From JBLNDG01 sp050261415 (GTDB lineage Bacteria > Bacillota > Clostridia > Lutisporales > Lutisporaceae), in contig JBLNDG010000065.1 in assembly GCA_050261415.1 (NCBI GenBank), positions 1-47,890 of the forward strand: a DNA stretch of 47,890 bases. The letters are read 5' to 3'. The position numbers and the translations under genes were made by a program. Under the pieces are notes generated by a model. That model was given only the letters and a program-made list of their open reading frames with translations. It searched no databases and was not told the DNA's origin. Positions 8,998-16,838 of this stretch are shown one piece after another. Position 1 is the first letter of the stretch; each line of letters begins with the position of its first letter.

Positions 8998-10074
8998 ATG
9001 GATAAAAAGAATACGTTAGCAATGATATCAGATATTTCTAATGCAAAGGGGATATCCGGGTTTGAGGATGAGACAGTGAATGTAATCCGTGCCTATTCAC
9101 AAAAATGCGGCGAACAGAAGGAAGACAGCCTGCGTAATTTTTATATCTACCGGAAAGAAAACCAGGGAAAAAGACCGGTTGTACTCCTTGATGCACACAG
9201 TGATGAAATCGGATTTATGGTGCAGTCCATCCAGTCCAACGGGACAATCCGGATCATGCCTATCGGAGGGTGGGTAACGAGCAATATTCCTGCACATTTG
9301 GTGTGGGTAAGGAATGCAGAAGGGGATTACATCCGTGGAATTGTAGCAAGCAAACCGCCGCACTTCATGAGTGAAGCGGAACGGAAGGCACCGCTGGAAA
9401 TGAGCAGTATCACCGTTGATGTAGGAGCAGTTTCCTACAGTGAAACCGTTGAGAAATATAAAATCCGCTTGGGAGCACCTATTGTCCCGGATGCGGTATT
9501 TGAGTACGACGAAAAAAACGATATCATGATTGGAAAAGGCTTTGACTGCCGGCTTGGTTGCTCAGCTGTTGTCAGTACGCTGCAGGAGTTGGCCGGTTGC
9601 AAACTGGATGTGGATATTGTAGGAGCAATTTCTACACAGGAAGAGGTCGGCGTGCGTGGGGCAACGGTCACAGCGAGAACGGTAAAACCGGATGCGGCAA
9701 TTGTATTTGAGGGATGCCCGGCAGATGATACCTGTGTTGATGAATATGCTGTACAGACTGCTATTAAGAAGGGGCCGATGCTTCGTCATATTGATGCCAG
9801 AATGATAACGAATCCGAGATTTCAAAGATATGCGCTTGACATGGCAGAAAAAATGCAGATACCTGTGCAAGACGCAGTCCGCTTCTCTGGTTCTACAAAC
9901 GGCGCAGCCATCCATCTGTCTGAGCAGGGAATACCGACAATAGTAATCGGTATTCCGGTCCGTTATGCACATACACATTATGGAATATCTTCCTTTGAAG
10001 ATTATGCAAATGCAGTTCAGCTGGCTTGCGAGATATTGAAGCGGATCAGTAAAGAAACAATCGAAGGATTTTGA
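8998..10074 (+). CDS. M42 family metallopeptidase (glutamyl aminopeptidase/endoglucanase type)
   Basis: This 358-residue cytoplasmic di-zinc aminopeptidase carries the M42 landmarks: H67 and D69 in LLDAHSDEIGFM, the bridging aspartate in GKGFDCRLG, the catalytic and ligand glutamates in STQEEVGVRGA, an acidic ligand in IVFEGCPADD and the distal histidine in YAHTHYGIS. The family removes N-terminal residues from short peptides, often as a tetrahedral dodecamer, and some members were historically misnamed endoglucanases. Its position after the importer fits trimming of imported peptides. It starts at the ATG with AGGAGAG upstream. Confidence 0.93.
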   Translation: MDKKNTLAMISDISNAKGISGFEDETVNVIRAYSQKCGEQKEDSLRNFYIYRKENQGKRPVVLLDAHSDEIGFMVQSIQSNGTIRIMPIGGWVTSNIPAHLVWVRNAEGDYIRGIVASKPPHFMSEAERKAPLEMSSITVDVGAVSYSETVEKYKIRLGAPIVPDAVFEYDEKNDIMIGKGFDCRLGCSAVVSTLQELAGCKLDVDIVGAISTQEEVGVRGATVTARTVKPDAAIVFEGCPADDTCVDEYAVQTAIKKGPMLRHIDARMITNPRFQRYALDMAEKMQIPVQDAVRFSGSTNGAAIHLSEQGIPTIVIGIPVRYAHTHYGISSFEDYANAVQLACEILKRISKETIEGF

Positions 10075-10155
10075 TTATGAGAGGAAAAGTTGCACTGCAG
10101 GATAAAGAGCTTAAGGTCAGTAATTATTTTATTTAAGTGAAAAGGGGTGAGAGAA

Positions 10156-11535
10156 ATGGAACAGATGAATGCATGGCTGAAATATGATGAATCACAGCTA
10201 AAAGAATTAACAGATTACTGTGAAGGCTATAAAAAATATATCTCTGTATGTAAAACAGAACGCGAATGTGTAGCTGAGACTATCCGCCAGGCAGAAAAAA
10301 AGGGATATCGTGATTTGAAAAAGATCATTCAGGAAAATAGGACAGTAAAAGCAGGAGATAAATTATACTTTAACAATATGGATAAGGCATTGGTTTTATT
10401 TCTGGTTGGCAAGGAACCGATTGAAAAAGGTATGAAAATCCTGGGAGCACATATTGATTCCCCCAGAATTGATATCAAACAAAACCCATTATATGAAGAT
10501 ACAGGTTTGGCAATGCTGGATACGCATTATTACGGTATGATAAAAAAATACCAGTGGGTAGCACTGCCTTTGGCAATTCACGGTGTTGTAGTAAAGAAGA
10601 ACGGAACCAAGCTCGAAGTGGTCATCGGTGAAAGTGAAAATGATCCGGTTATAGGTATCAGTGACTTACTGGTCCATCTTTCCGGCAAACAGTTGGAGAA
10701 GAAAGGTTCTCTGGTAGTGGAGGGTGAAGACCTGGATGTTCTATGCGGAAGCATTCCATTGAAGGACGGGGAGAAGGATGCAGTAAAAGCAAACATTAAG
10801 AAGCTTTTGAAGGAAAAGTATGAAATAGAGGAAGAAGATTTTCTGTCTGCCGAGTTGGAGATAGTGCCCGCGGGTAGTGCCAGGGATTATGGCCTGGATA
10901 GAAGTATGATCATGGGATATGGACATGACGACCGTGTTTGTGCCTATACTTCTTACACAGCTCTTTTCGAAACGGAAGAGGTAGATAGAACCTGTGTATG
11001 CCTTTTGGTGGACAAGGAGGAGGTTGGCACAGCCGGTGCAACAAGTATGCAGTCCAGATTTTTCGAAAATGCAGTTGCAGAATTGATAAACTGCATGGAT
11101 GAATATTCAGACTTGAAGCTTCGCAGGGCGATGGAAAACTCAGAAATGTTTTCTTCCGATGTCAGTGCTGCATTTGATCCTCTTTATCCTTCGGTAAATG
11201 AAAAGAAAAATTCAGCTTATCTGGCAAAAGGGCTGACCTTCAATAAATATACCGGCCGCGACGGAAAAATGCTCTCAAATGATGCCAATCCGGAATTTAT
11301 CGCGGAGATCCGCGCTATTATGGAAAAGCATAATGTATCATGGCAAACCGCAGAACTGGGAAGAGTGGATGAAGGTGGCGGCGGAACAATTGCAAAATTC
11401 ATGGCTGTTTATAATATGCAGGTAATCGACAGCGGAGTGCCGGTTCTTAATATGCATGCCCCCTGGGAAATTGTCAGCAAAGCAGATGTATTTGAGGCTA
11501 AAAAAGGATATCTGGCTTTCCTGAAAGAAGCATAG
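10156..11535 (+). CDS. M18 family aminopeptidase
   Basis: This 459-residue protein is an M18 (aspartyl-aminopeptidase-like) cytosolic zinc enzyme releasing N-terminal, often acidic, residues. Visible active-site landmarks are GAHIDSPRIDIK, YGHDDRVCAYTS, DKEEVGTAGATS, SSDVSAAFDP and the terminal MHAPWEIVSKAD. The ATG at 10156 is preferred because AAAGGGGTG precedes it; the GTG at 10147 lies within that site. An 81-base gap separates it from the M42 gene. Together the M42, M18 and creatininase-like enzymes form the intracellular end of the peptide module. It converges with the next gene after 25 bases with no clear terminator. Confidence 0.93.
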   Translation: MEQMNAWLKYDESQLKELTDYCEGYKKYISVCKTERECVAETIRQAEKKGYRDLKKIIQENRTVKAGDKLYFNNMDKALVLFLVGKEPIEKGMKILGAHIDSPRIDIKQNPLYEDTGLAMLDTHYYGMIKKYQWVALPLAIHGVVVKKNGTKLEVVIGESENDPVIGISDLLVHLSGKQLEKKGSLVVEGEDLDVLCGSIPLKDGEKDAVKANIKKLLKEKYEIEEEDFLSAELEIVPAGSARDYGLDRSMIMGYGHDDRVCAYTSYTALFETEEVDRTCVCLLVDKEEVGTAGATSMQSRFFENAVAELINCMDEYSDLKLRRAMENSEMFSSDVSAAFDPLYPSVNEKKNSAYLAKGLTFNKYTGRDGKMLSNDANPEFIAEIRAIMEKHNVSWQTAELGRVDEGGGGTIAKFMAVYNMQVIDSGVPVLNMHAPWEIVSKADVFEAKKGYLAFLKEA

Positions 11536-11560
11536 ACCCGGTAAACAGTAAAGCGAATTA

Positions 11561-11998
11561 TTACGGATTATCATTTTCTCCAAAATCACCGGTAACAAAA
11601 TAAGAAGCTTGCGATTTGACGAGGAGCTGTCCCTGCTCGTCAAATATCTCCCCTGCCGCCCGCATTATAGTTTTTCCGCTGCTGATAACCTCACCGACTG
11701 CTGTAAGCTTGCTTCCCTTAGGTGCGCTTTTTATATAGCTGATGTTCATATCAATGGTTACTACCCGCTTCCCCAGAGTTAAGCAGGCAGTCCCCATGGC
11801 TATATCTGAAATCGAAGCTAAGGTGCCGCCGTGTACAGTACCATAAAAATTGCTGTGTTTTTCAGTAGTTTTTGTACTAAAGCTGCATTCCCCCTCTGCA
11901 AGTTCATCAATTTGTAGTTCAAGAAAGTTTTCAAGGATAGGGGTTTGGGTGATTTCCTTGAAATATTTACAAAGCCACGAAAGGTACTCTCGGGCCAT
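11561..11998 (-). CDS. PaaI-type hotdog-fold thioesterase
   Basis: This 145-residue single-domain protein has the 4HBT hotdog fold. The motif HGGTLASISDIAMGTAC contains the HGG and downstream aspartate typical of PaaI/YbdB-like acyl-CoA thioesterases, and a central VVTIDMNISYIKSA strand pair matches the family. It probably hydrolyses an acyl- or aryl-CoA thioester in the cytoplasm; the substrate is unknown. The ATG at 11998 is favoured by a perfect GGAGGT (12011-12006), seven bases upstream. A start 15 bases further upstream would cover that site. It is not obviously part of the peptide operon. Confidence 0.85.
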   Translation of the reverse strand: MAREYLSWLCKYFKEITQTPILENFLELQIDELAEGECSFSTKTTEKHSNFYGTVHGGTLASISDIAMGTACLTLGKRVVTIDMNISYIKSAPKGSKLTAVGEVISSGKTIMRAAGEIFDEQGQLLVKSQASYFVTGDFGENDNP

Positions 11999-12072
11999 GA
12001 ACGATACCTCCAATAATTATTATATTATTAAATAGTATAATATATTTAGGGAACAAAATAAATTGGATAAAA

Positions 12073-12114
12073 GCCAGGTACATAGGCTGTATTTTAATAA
12101 CCTTTGCACCTGGC
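12073..12114 (-). terminator. Rho-independent terminator after the Met-tRNA synthetase gene
   Basis: On the minus strand GCCAGGT (12114-12108) pairs with ACCTGGC (12079-12073), followed by TTTTAT. It lies within 50 bases of the stop codon of the synthetase gene. Confidence 0.6.
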
Positions 12115-12122
12115 ATTTGTCA

Positions 12123-13835
12123 TTATTCTTTAATCTGGCTCGGATGCTTCTTGAAAAAGTCGACTCTTGGTTCAAGGAACTTAAGCTTGTGCTCGGCCGG
12201 GTTATTCATAAAGGCATATACCGGTTCGAAAATATTGTCCCAATTCCAAAATTCCTCTCCGAGGTCAAGGTATTCAAGCACCATTTCCGTTCCAACCGGG
12301 GCAATCGGGTGCATAAGAACAACCGCTGTCCTAACCATATGGAAGGTATCAACCAATACTTGTTTGTGGAGCTTCATATCGTTATCGGCTTCCGCCTCTC
12401 TGATGTTCTTGGACCAGTACTTGTTAATGCTGCGGATGTAGGTGTCCATAAGGTTCATTACCTGGTGAAAATCACACTTGTACATAAGTTTTTCATATTC
12501 GAGGATGGCGTTGCGGGACTCTGCAAGAATATCACTGCTGCTGGCTTTCTTATCAAGGAAAAGGATGTGATTGTTAACAATCAGCTCAGGGAGCTGCAGT
12601 TCACCCTCCGGTGGATCCACTGAAGGATCTTTGCCCTGTGTCCCCATAAAGATGGCCATTTCTGCAGGCCCATAGAAGTATACATTATCCTCGCCCATGA
12701 ACTGATATACCTTGGAGTCCTTGGAGCACCACCAGTCCTTCCATGTGCTTATGTCCTTTTTTTGAAGCTCAAGGCAGGCCATGGTAAAAGATATCGGAGC
12801 CCAAAGGGATTCAGGCCATACCCAGACGGTCAGATTTTCCAGTCCCTCGAGGGCCGGTGCCGGAACTCCCCATTCTATGTTGCCGGTCAACCTGAAAGGC
12901 ACCAACGTTTTGCCTGTGCAGTACCGTATTGAATTCGCGGCAAATGCTCCGCAGGCTTTCTCTCTTTTTTCCAGACTGTCGAAAACCAAAGTAACCGAAG
13001 TCTTGTTTTCTTCATCGCGCAGAGAATATTCAGGAAGACTATCCTTTATAGCGTTCACCAAATCCAGCTGATCCCTTTTCAGATATATGACAGGAGGCTC
13101 CAAAAATTCCCGGATACTTTTCTGAACAAAGTTTCTGGAAGCTGGGTGCTCTTCCAGTTCTTTCACCCACTGCGACAAAAGGCTGTGAAAACTGTCAAGC
13201 TTCAAGTACCAGTTCGTAACATCCCTCATTTCCGGTTTCTTTCCTGTGATGGTGCTTTTAGGATTTAAAAGCTCTACAGGCATATATTGATGTCCCAAAG
13301 AGCACTCATCCGCGTAGCCTCTTTCGGAAGTACAGCCTGCAATGGGGCATTGGCCTACAACCTGACGTCCGTTGAGAAAAACCCCAAGCTCGGTATCATA
13401 AAATTGTGATGTAGTCATTTTAACAAGATGACCGTTTTCGTATAATCTTCTGATGAAGTTAGAGGAAACCTCGCGGTGAATCCCAGCAGCAGGTCCGAAG
13501 CTGGAGGCCGCAAAAAGGTTAATGTCTACATGATAGAAATCCAAAACTTCTTTCTGTTTACTGTGGTTAAGCCGGACAAAATCATCGATAGTGCCCTCAA
13601 ATGCTCCGCTGCCGACTAACTTCCTGTAATGCTCAAATATTGGAGAGCCATAGCAATCGGTTCCTGAAACAAAGATCACATTTTCTTTTCCTATGCGGTC
13701 CCTTAAGAAGCGGGCAAAAGTATCTGCATGTATAAAAACTCCGCCTATATGCCCAAGATGAAGCTCTTTGTTGCCATATGGCATCCCGGCTGTGACAACT
13801 GCGCGTTTTGGAAATTCAGGTCTATTTTCTGTCAT
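12123..13835 (-). CDS. metG: Methionyl-tRNA synthetase (class I, short form)
   Basis: This 570-residue class I aminoacyl-tRNA synthetase resembles methionyl enzymes. The HIGH-type motif HLGH is at 26-29 within GMPYGNKELHLGHIGG, the connective peptide carries a zinc-type knuckle (CPIAGC and CSLG), and an anticodon-binding helical region follows. The KMSKS loop is non-canonical: it reads KKASSS near residue 430. The C-terminal tRNA-binding domain of long bacterial enzymes is absent. The upstream T-box leader has a plausible AUG specifier, agreeing with methionine. AAGGATG precedes the ATG. It could be a second, induced MetRS rather than the housekeeping copy; the rest of the genome is needed to tell. 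Confidence 0.85.
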   Translation of the reverse strand: MTENRPEFPKRAVVTAGMPYGNKELHLGHIGGVFIHADTFARFLRDRIGKENVIFVSGTDCYGSPIFEHYRKLVGSGAFEGTIDDFVRLNHSKQKEVLDFYHVDINLFAASSFGPAAGIHREVSSNFIRRLYENGHLVKMTTSQFYDTELGVFLNGRQVVGQCPIAGCTSERGYADECSLGHQYMPVELLNPKSTITGKKPEMRDVTNWYLKLDSFHSLLSQWVKELEEHPASRNFVQKSIREFLEPPVIYLKRDQLDLVNAIKDSLPEYSLRDEENKTSVTLVFDSLEKREKACGAFAANSIRYCTGKTLVPFRLTGNIEWGVPAPALEGLENLTVWVWPESLWAPISFTMACLELQKKDISTWKDWWCSKDSKVYQFMGEDNVYFYGPAEMAIFMGTQGKDPSVDPPEGELQLPELIVNNHILFLDKKASSSDILAESRNAILEYEKLMYKCDFHQVMNLMDTYIRSINKYWSKNIREAEADNDMKLHKQVLVDTFHMVRTAVVLMHPIAPVGTEMVLEYLDLGEEFWNWDNIFEPVYAFMNNPAEHKLKFLEPRVDFFKKHPSQIKE

Positions 13836-13887
13836 TTAAATCATCCTTCCAATCATAATCAATAATTATATCCGTATAAACTGTATT

Positions 13888-13932
13888 AAAAAAGCTCTCA
13901 CCTCCAGGAATATATCCTGGGGACGAGAGCTT
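13888..13932 (-). terminator. T-box-controlled terminator hairpin
   Basis: On the minus strand AAGCTCTC (13932-13925) pairs with GAGAGCTT (13899-13892), with an inner CCAGGA/TCCTGG stem and a T-run ending at 13888. It is the terminator alternative of the T-box switch. Confidence 0.82.
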
Positions 13933-14160
13933 ATGCTTCGTGGTACCACCCCGGTTTACCGTTGTCTTGCGGCAAAGGTCTTATCTAGTACGTCACTCTT
14001 AACTGTGATTATACTATAGCACGGTAACGGGTGCAGCCGTTGCAGCCTACTATCGGTTTCGGTGCAATGCTCCAAGGCTTGTTCAGCTAATTCCGCAACT
14101 CCCATTCTCATCAACCAGGGTTTTCTGTAGATGAAGAAATCTAGCTTACTATCCCTTTTC
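13888..14160 (-). promoter_or_regulatory. T-box riboswitch leader (probable methionine specifier)
   Basis: On the minus strand the invariant T-box sequence GGGTGGTACCACG is at 13951-13939, followed by a long terminator hairpin, with the stem I region upstream (AAGGGATAGTAAG near 14158-14146). In the 3' side of the stem I region, GAGAATGGG (14109-14101) places an ATG at 14105-14103 as the likely specifier codon. The UGGU in the T-box would pair with an ACCA tRNA end, matching the A73 discriminator usual for tRNA-Met. Uncharged tRNA-Met should promote antitermination and expression of the synthetase. The class is certain from the T-box motif; the specifier is read by eye. Confidence 0.88.
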
Positions 14161-14192
14161 ATAGCATTTATATTTTATAGGGGGGTATTACA

Positions 14193-14858
14193 ATGAACAT
14201 TACACCGGTTTCTACAGAATCAAATGCCGGAATTTCATCACTGAGCGGCAATAATATTATAAAGCTGCTGGAAAAGCAGAAGGAGCAGCTGCAGGAGCAA
14301 ATACAAAAAACTAATGAAAGCAAGCTGGATGATAAGGCAAAGCAGGATAGAATCAAACAGCTGCAAGCCCAAATACAGCAGATAGACATGGAGATCCAGC
14401 AAATGCGAAGTGAAAGGCTTAATAGAAATAATGCCAGAAAAAATGTGGCAATTGATTCCCAAACTACAGTTAATAACATAAGTGGGGATAGTGCGGAAAA
14501 TAATTTATCCGGTATGAATGATTTAATACAAGCAGCTTCTTCCTACTCGAATATGAAAATGCTTAAAAACACCAAAAATAAAATGCAAAATAGCGGGCAG
14601 ATCATAAAAACAGAAATTAAATTGGACGGATTTACAACTGAATATAAAGAAAAAAGTCTGCAAAGCATCGAGTCGAAAACGAAGGCATTAGACAAGAAGC
14701 TTAGAGATGCAGTTCAAACAACCCAAGAGCACATTAACAAATCCGCCAAACGTGAAACTAATGAAGAAGGCAAACCAGTGGGTGAAAAAGAAAGCAGCAT
14801 GAACCAGGAGTTAAGGAAAAAGCCGGCAGCATATTTAAAATTCGATATAAAGGTTTGA
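14193..14858 (+). CDS. FlxA-like coiled-coil protein of unknown function
   Basis: This 221-residue, highly charged protein is dominated by glutamine- and lysine-rich heptads at about residues 22-75 (LLEKQKEQLQEQIQKTNE, then IKQLQAQIQQIDMEIQQM), which predict a strong coiled coil and resemble the FlxA-like family. The second half is lysine-rich and low in complexity. No signal peptide, membrane helix or catalytic motif is visible. GGGGGG precedes the ATG, and the gene diverges from the T-box leader with only about 30 bases between them, so their promoters may overlap. I do not assign a function. Confidence 0.7.
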   Translation: MNITPVSTESNAGISSLSGNNIIKLLEKQKEQLQEQIQKTNESKLDDKAKQDRIKQLQAQIQQIDMEIQQMRSERLNRNNARKNVAIDSQTTVNNISGDSAENNLSGMNDLIQAASSYSNMKMLKNTKNKMQNSGQIIKTEIKLDGFTTEYKEKSLQSIESKTKALDKKLRDAVQTTQEHINKSAKRETNEEGKPVGEKESSMNQELRKKPAAYLKFDIKV

Positions 14859-14869
14859 TTCAACAATTA

Positions 14870-14920
14870 GTGTCAGGCGCCACAGTTAATAAGGGTAACT
14901 CTGGTGTTTGGCACTTTTTT
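14870..14920 (+). terminator. Rho-independent terminator after the coiled-coil gene
   Basis: GTGTCAGGCGCCACAG (14870-14885) pairs with CTCTGGTGTTTGGCAC (14899-14914) over 16 positions with one C/C mismatch and several G-U pairs, followed by six T. The dispersed repeat element begins directly after the T-run. Confidence 0.75.
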
Positions 14921-14985
14921 ATTAGCGGACATTCTACATGGTAGAATCAGTCAAAAGCGAGTAGGTTCGATGCCTCCGAGTTTTT
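14921..14985 (+). repeat. Dispersed two-hairpin element, copy A
   Basis: A 65-base copy of an element found three times here. Hairpin 1 pairs GAC-ATTCTAC (14928-14937) with GTAGAAT-(CA)-GTC (14941-14952). Hairpin 2 pairs AAAAGC (14953-14958) with GTTTTT (14980-14985), then a GA/GA internal loop, then GTAGGT with GCCTCC around the loop TCGAT. It differs from the other copies by a three-base first loop (ATG, not CAAA), one mismatch in hairpin 2 and a T-G pair where the others have T-A or C-G. The rest of the 313-base gap before the DUF362 gene (to 15171) is AT-rich with no recognised feature apart from the GGAGG site. Confidence 0.85.
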
Positions 14986-15171
14986 ATTAGTTACTTTTTT
15001 GAAACTATATAGCTAAAATGTAACTACTTAAAAAAAGATACTTAACATGTTACAATAAAAACTAATATTTATTTTGCATATAGGAGGTCTATATTATTAA
15101 ACAGTAGTCGGTAAAAGCGGATAGGAGCAGCGTGTATTAATAATTCAATTAGTAGAAGGAGGACGGCACTA

Positions 15172-16278
15172 ATGGAGAAATCAAAGGTTTATTTTACCAA
15201 CATGAGAACAAAGCCTGGAATGGGTATACTTGATAAGCTGGAAAGGGTTGTGAAAGCAGCAGGTATTGAAAAGATCGACTTTAAGAATAAATTTGCCGCT
15301 ATCAAGATTCACCTGGGCGAACCCGGTAATCTTGCATACTTAAGGCCAAACTATGCAGCTGTTATAGTAAGAATCATAAAGGAACTCGGGGGTTTGCCGT
15401 TTTTAACCGATTCAAACACGCTTTATACCGGAAGGAGGTCTAATGCGGTAGATCATTTGCAGTCTGCAATGGAAAACGGATATAATTGTATCGCAACGGG
15501 CTGCAATGTAATCATTGCTGACGGACTGAAGGGAACAGATTATAGAGAGATAGAAATCAATCAAAAGCATTGCAAAACAGCAAAAATAGGAACTGCTATA
15601 GCAGATGCTGATATTATAATCTCAATGAATCATTTCAAGGGTCATGAGATGACAGGCTTCGGCGGGGCTATAAAAAATATCGGTATGGGATCCGGCTCCA
15701 GGGGAGGGAAGCTTGAGATGCACTCCGCCTCAAAGCCGGCCGTTAATAAGAAGAACTGCAGATCCTGCGGACAATGTATTAAAAGCTGTGCTCAAAAAGC
15801 AATTAAATTTGACGATGGCAAAAAAGCAGACATCAATTTTGATGCCTGTGTCGGATGCGGGCAATGTGTTGCAGTATGCAGATTTGATGCAGTAACAATA
15901 AAATGGGATGAAGCAGCTGATACTGCTAATGAAAAAATTGCAGAATATGCATATGCCGTAGTCAATGGGAAACCTGCTTTTCACATTAACTTTATAATGA
16001 ATGTATCTCCATACTGCGACTGCTGGGATACCAATGACATGGCCATAGTTCCTGATATAGGGATTGCTGCATCCTATGACCCCATTGCTTTGGATAAAGC
16101 CTGTGTAGATATGGTAAATGCTGCACAAGCAGTGCAAGGCTCTATTCTTGAAGATAAGCATTATCATGAGGGGGATAAATTCTCCCATATCCACAGCAAT
16201 ACGGATTGGAAAACCGGTCTTAAGCATGGTGAAGAAATAGGACTTGGCACTATGGAGTATGAATTAATAACGTTATAA
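15172..16278 (+). CDS. DUF362 domain protein with two [4Fe-4S] motifs
   Basis: This 368-residue protein combines a DUF362 domain (flanking regions about 5-185 and 255-345) with a ferredoxin-like insertion. Two clusters, CRSCGQCIKSC near residue 195 and CVGCGQCVAVC near 224, each have the CxxCxxCxxxC spacing for a [4Fe-4S] cluster. DUF362 proteins are common in anaerobes as cytoplasmic electron-transfer or Fe-S proteins; no reaction is established. AGAAGGAGGA gives a strong start at this ATG. It is followed by a terminator and stands alone as a transcription unit. Confidence 0.9.
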   Translation: MEKSKVYFTNMRTKPGMGILDKLERVVKAAGIEKIDFKNKFAAIKIHLGEPGNLAYLRPNYAAVIVRIIKELGGLPFLTDSNTLYTGRRSNAVDHLQSAMENGYNCIATGCNVIIADGLKGTDYREIEINQKHCKTAKIGTAIADADIIISMNHFKGHEMTGFGGAIKNIGMGSGSRGGKLEMHSASKPAVNKKNCRSCGQCIKSCAQKAIKFDDGKKADINFDACVGCGQCVAVCRFDAVTIKWDEAADTANEKIAEYAYAVVNGKPAFHINFIMNVSPYCDCWDTNDMAIVPDIGIAASYDPIALDKACVDMVNAAQAVQGSILEDKHYHEGDKFSHIHSNTDWKTGLKHGEEIGLGTMEYELITL

Positions 16279-16284
16279 AAAAAA

Positions 16285-16318
16285 CCTCCGTTCTTGATAT
16301 ATTAATCAAAAACGGAGG
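16285..16318. terminator. Bidirectional terminator between convergent genes
   Basis: CCTCCGTT (16285-16292) pairs with AACGGAGG (16311-16318), with an inner TTGAT/ATCAA pair; A-rich sequence precedes it and CTTTCTTTT follows, so it can end transcription from both sides. Confidence 0.82.
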
Positions 16319-16325
16319 CTTTCTT

Positions 16326-16655
16326 TTAGCCCCATTGTGCTCCCCACAGCTTCAACTGCTTTACGATAGGCTTAAGGCTCTCACCCTTTTCTGTCAACGT
16401 ATATTCTACAGTGGGGGGAATGGTGGGATAAGCTGTCCTTACCAGAATACCGTTTTTCTCCAACATTTTTAAACGTTCCGTTAACGTTTTGGGACTAATA
16501 CCATGTAGGGACTTTCTCAATTCGCCAAATCTCTTGGTTCCCTCAAACAAATCCCTCAAAATTAGAAAGGTCCATTTACCATCAAGCACAGCCAAAGCCT
16601 TTTCTATAGAACATTCAACATTTTCAGGACAGTAATCCGATGGGTTTTCTTTCAT
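16326..16655 (-). CDS. HxlR-family transcriptional regulator
   Basis: This 109-residue protein is a one-domain winged-helix HxlR/YodB-type regulator. Typical landmarks are an early cysteine (C9, with a second at C15), WTFLILRDLFEGTKRFGELR, then GISPKTLTERLKMLEKNGI as the recognition region and the wing VEYTLTEKGESL. Such proteins bind DNA as dimers, and several sense reactive electrophiles or aldehydes through the N-terminal cysteine. The divergently transcribed DUF169 gene is the most likely target besides itself; that is inference. Confidence 0.9.
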   Translation of the reverse strand: MKENPSDYCPENVECSIEKALAVLDGKWTFLILRDLFEGTKRFGELRKSLHGISPKTLTERLKMLEKNGILVRTAYPTIPPTVEYTLTEKGESLKPIVKQLKLWGAQWG

Positions 16656-16703
16656 ATAAAAACCTCCAAATGCATTGAATCAAATATTAGTTCATTTTGT
16701 ATA

Positions 16704-16732
16704 ATTATATTACGAAAAGATATATCGGTAAA
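16704..16732 (-). promoter_or_regulatory. Candidate promoter of the HxlR gene
   Basis: On the minus strand TTTACC (16732-16727) and TATAAT (16709-16704) are 17 bases apart, about 50 bases upstream of the start codon. Confidence 0.5.
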
Positions 16733-16781
16733 TATAAAACTGATATAAATGATATATGAAGGGTGATAGCCTAAACAAAAA

Positions 16782-16811
16782 TTGACTTTTTTTAGACGCT
16801 ACTTATATATA
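16782..16811 (+). promoter_or_regulatory. Candidate promoter of the DUF169 gene
   Basis: TTGACT (16782-16787) and TATATA (16806-16811) are 18 bases apart, just upstream of the GGGGGG ribosome site of the DUF169 gene. Confidence 0.5.
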
Positions 16812-16838
16812 ATTCTCAAAAAAGGGGGGTTGTATATC

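Noticed and set aside
10077..10136. Small open frame of 19 residues between the M42 and M18 genes
   Set aside because: There is no good ribosome site or similarity; it could be a leftover of a gene start. Too short to call.
12063..12623. Plus-strand frame of 186 codons overlapping the Met-tRNA synthetase gene
   Set aside because: It crosses a terminator hairpin and lies opposite a convincing synthetase.
14921..14985. Possible tRNA fragment, because hairpin 2 has a TTCGAT loop like a T arm
   Set aside because: The stem order, the GA/GA internal loop and hairpin 1 do not fit any tRNA part, and no acceptor or anticodon arm is present.
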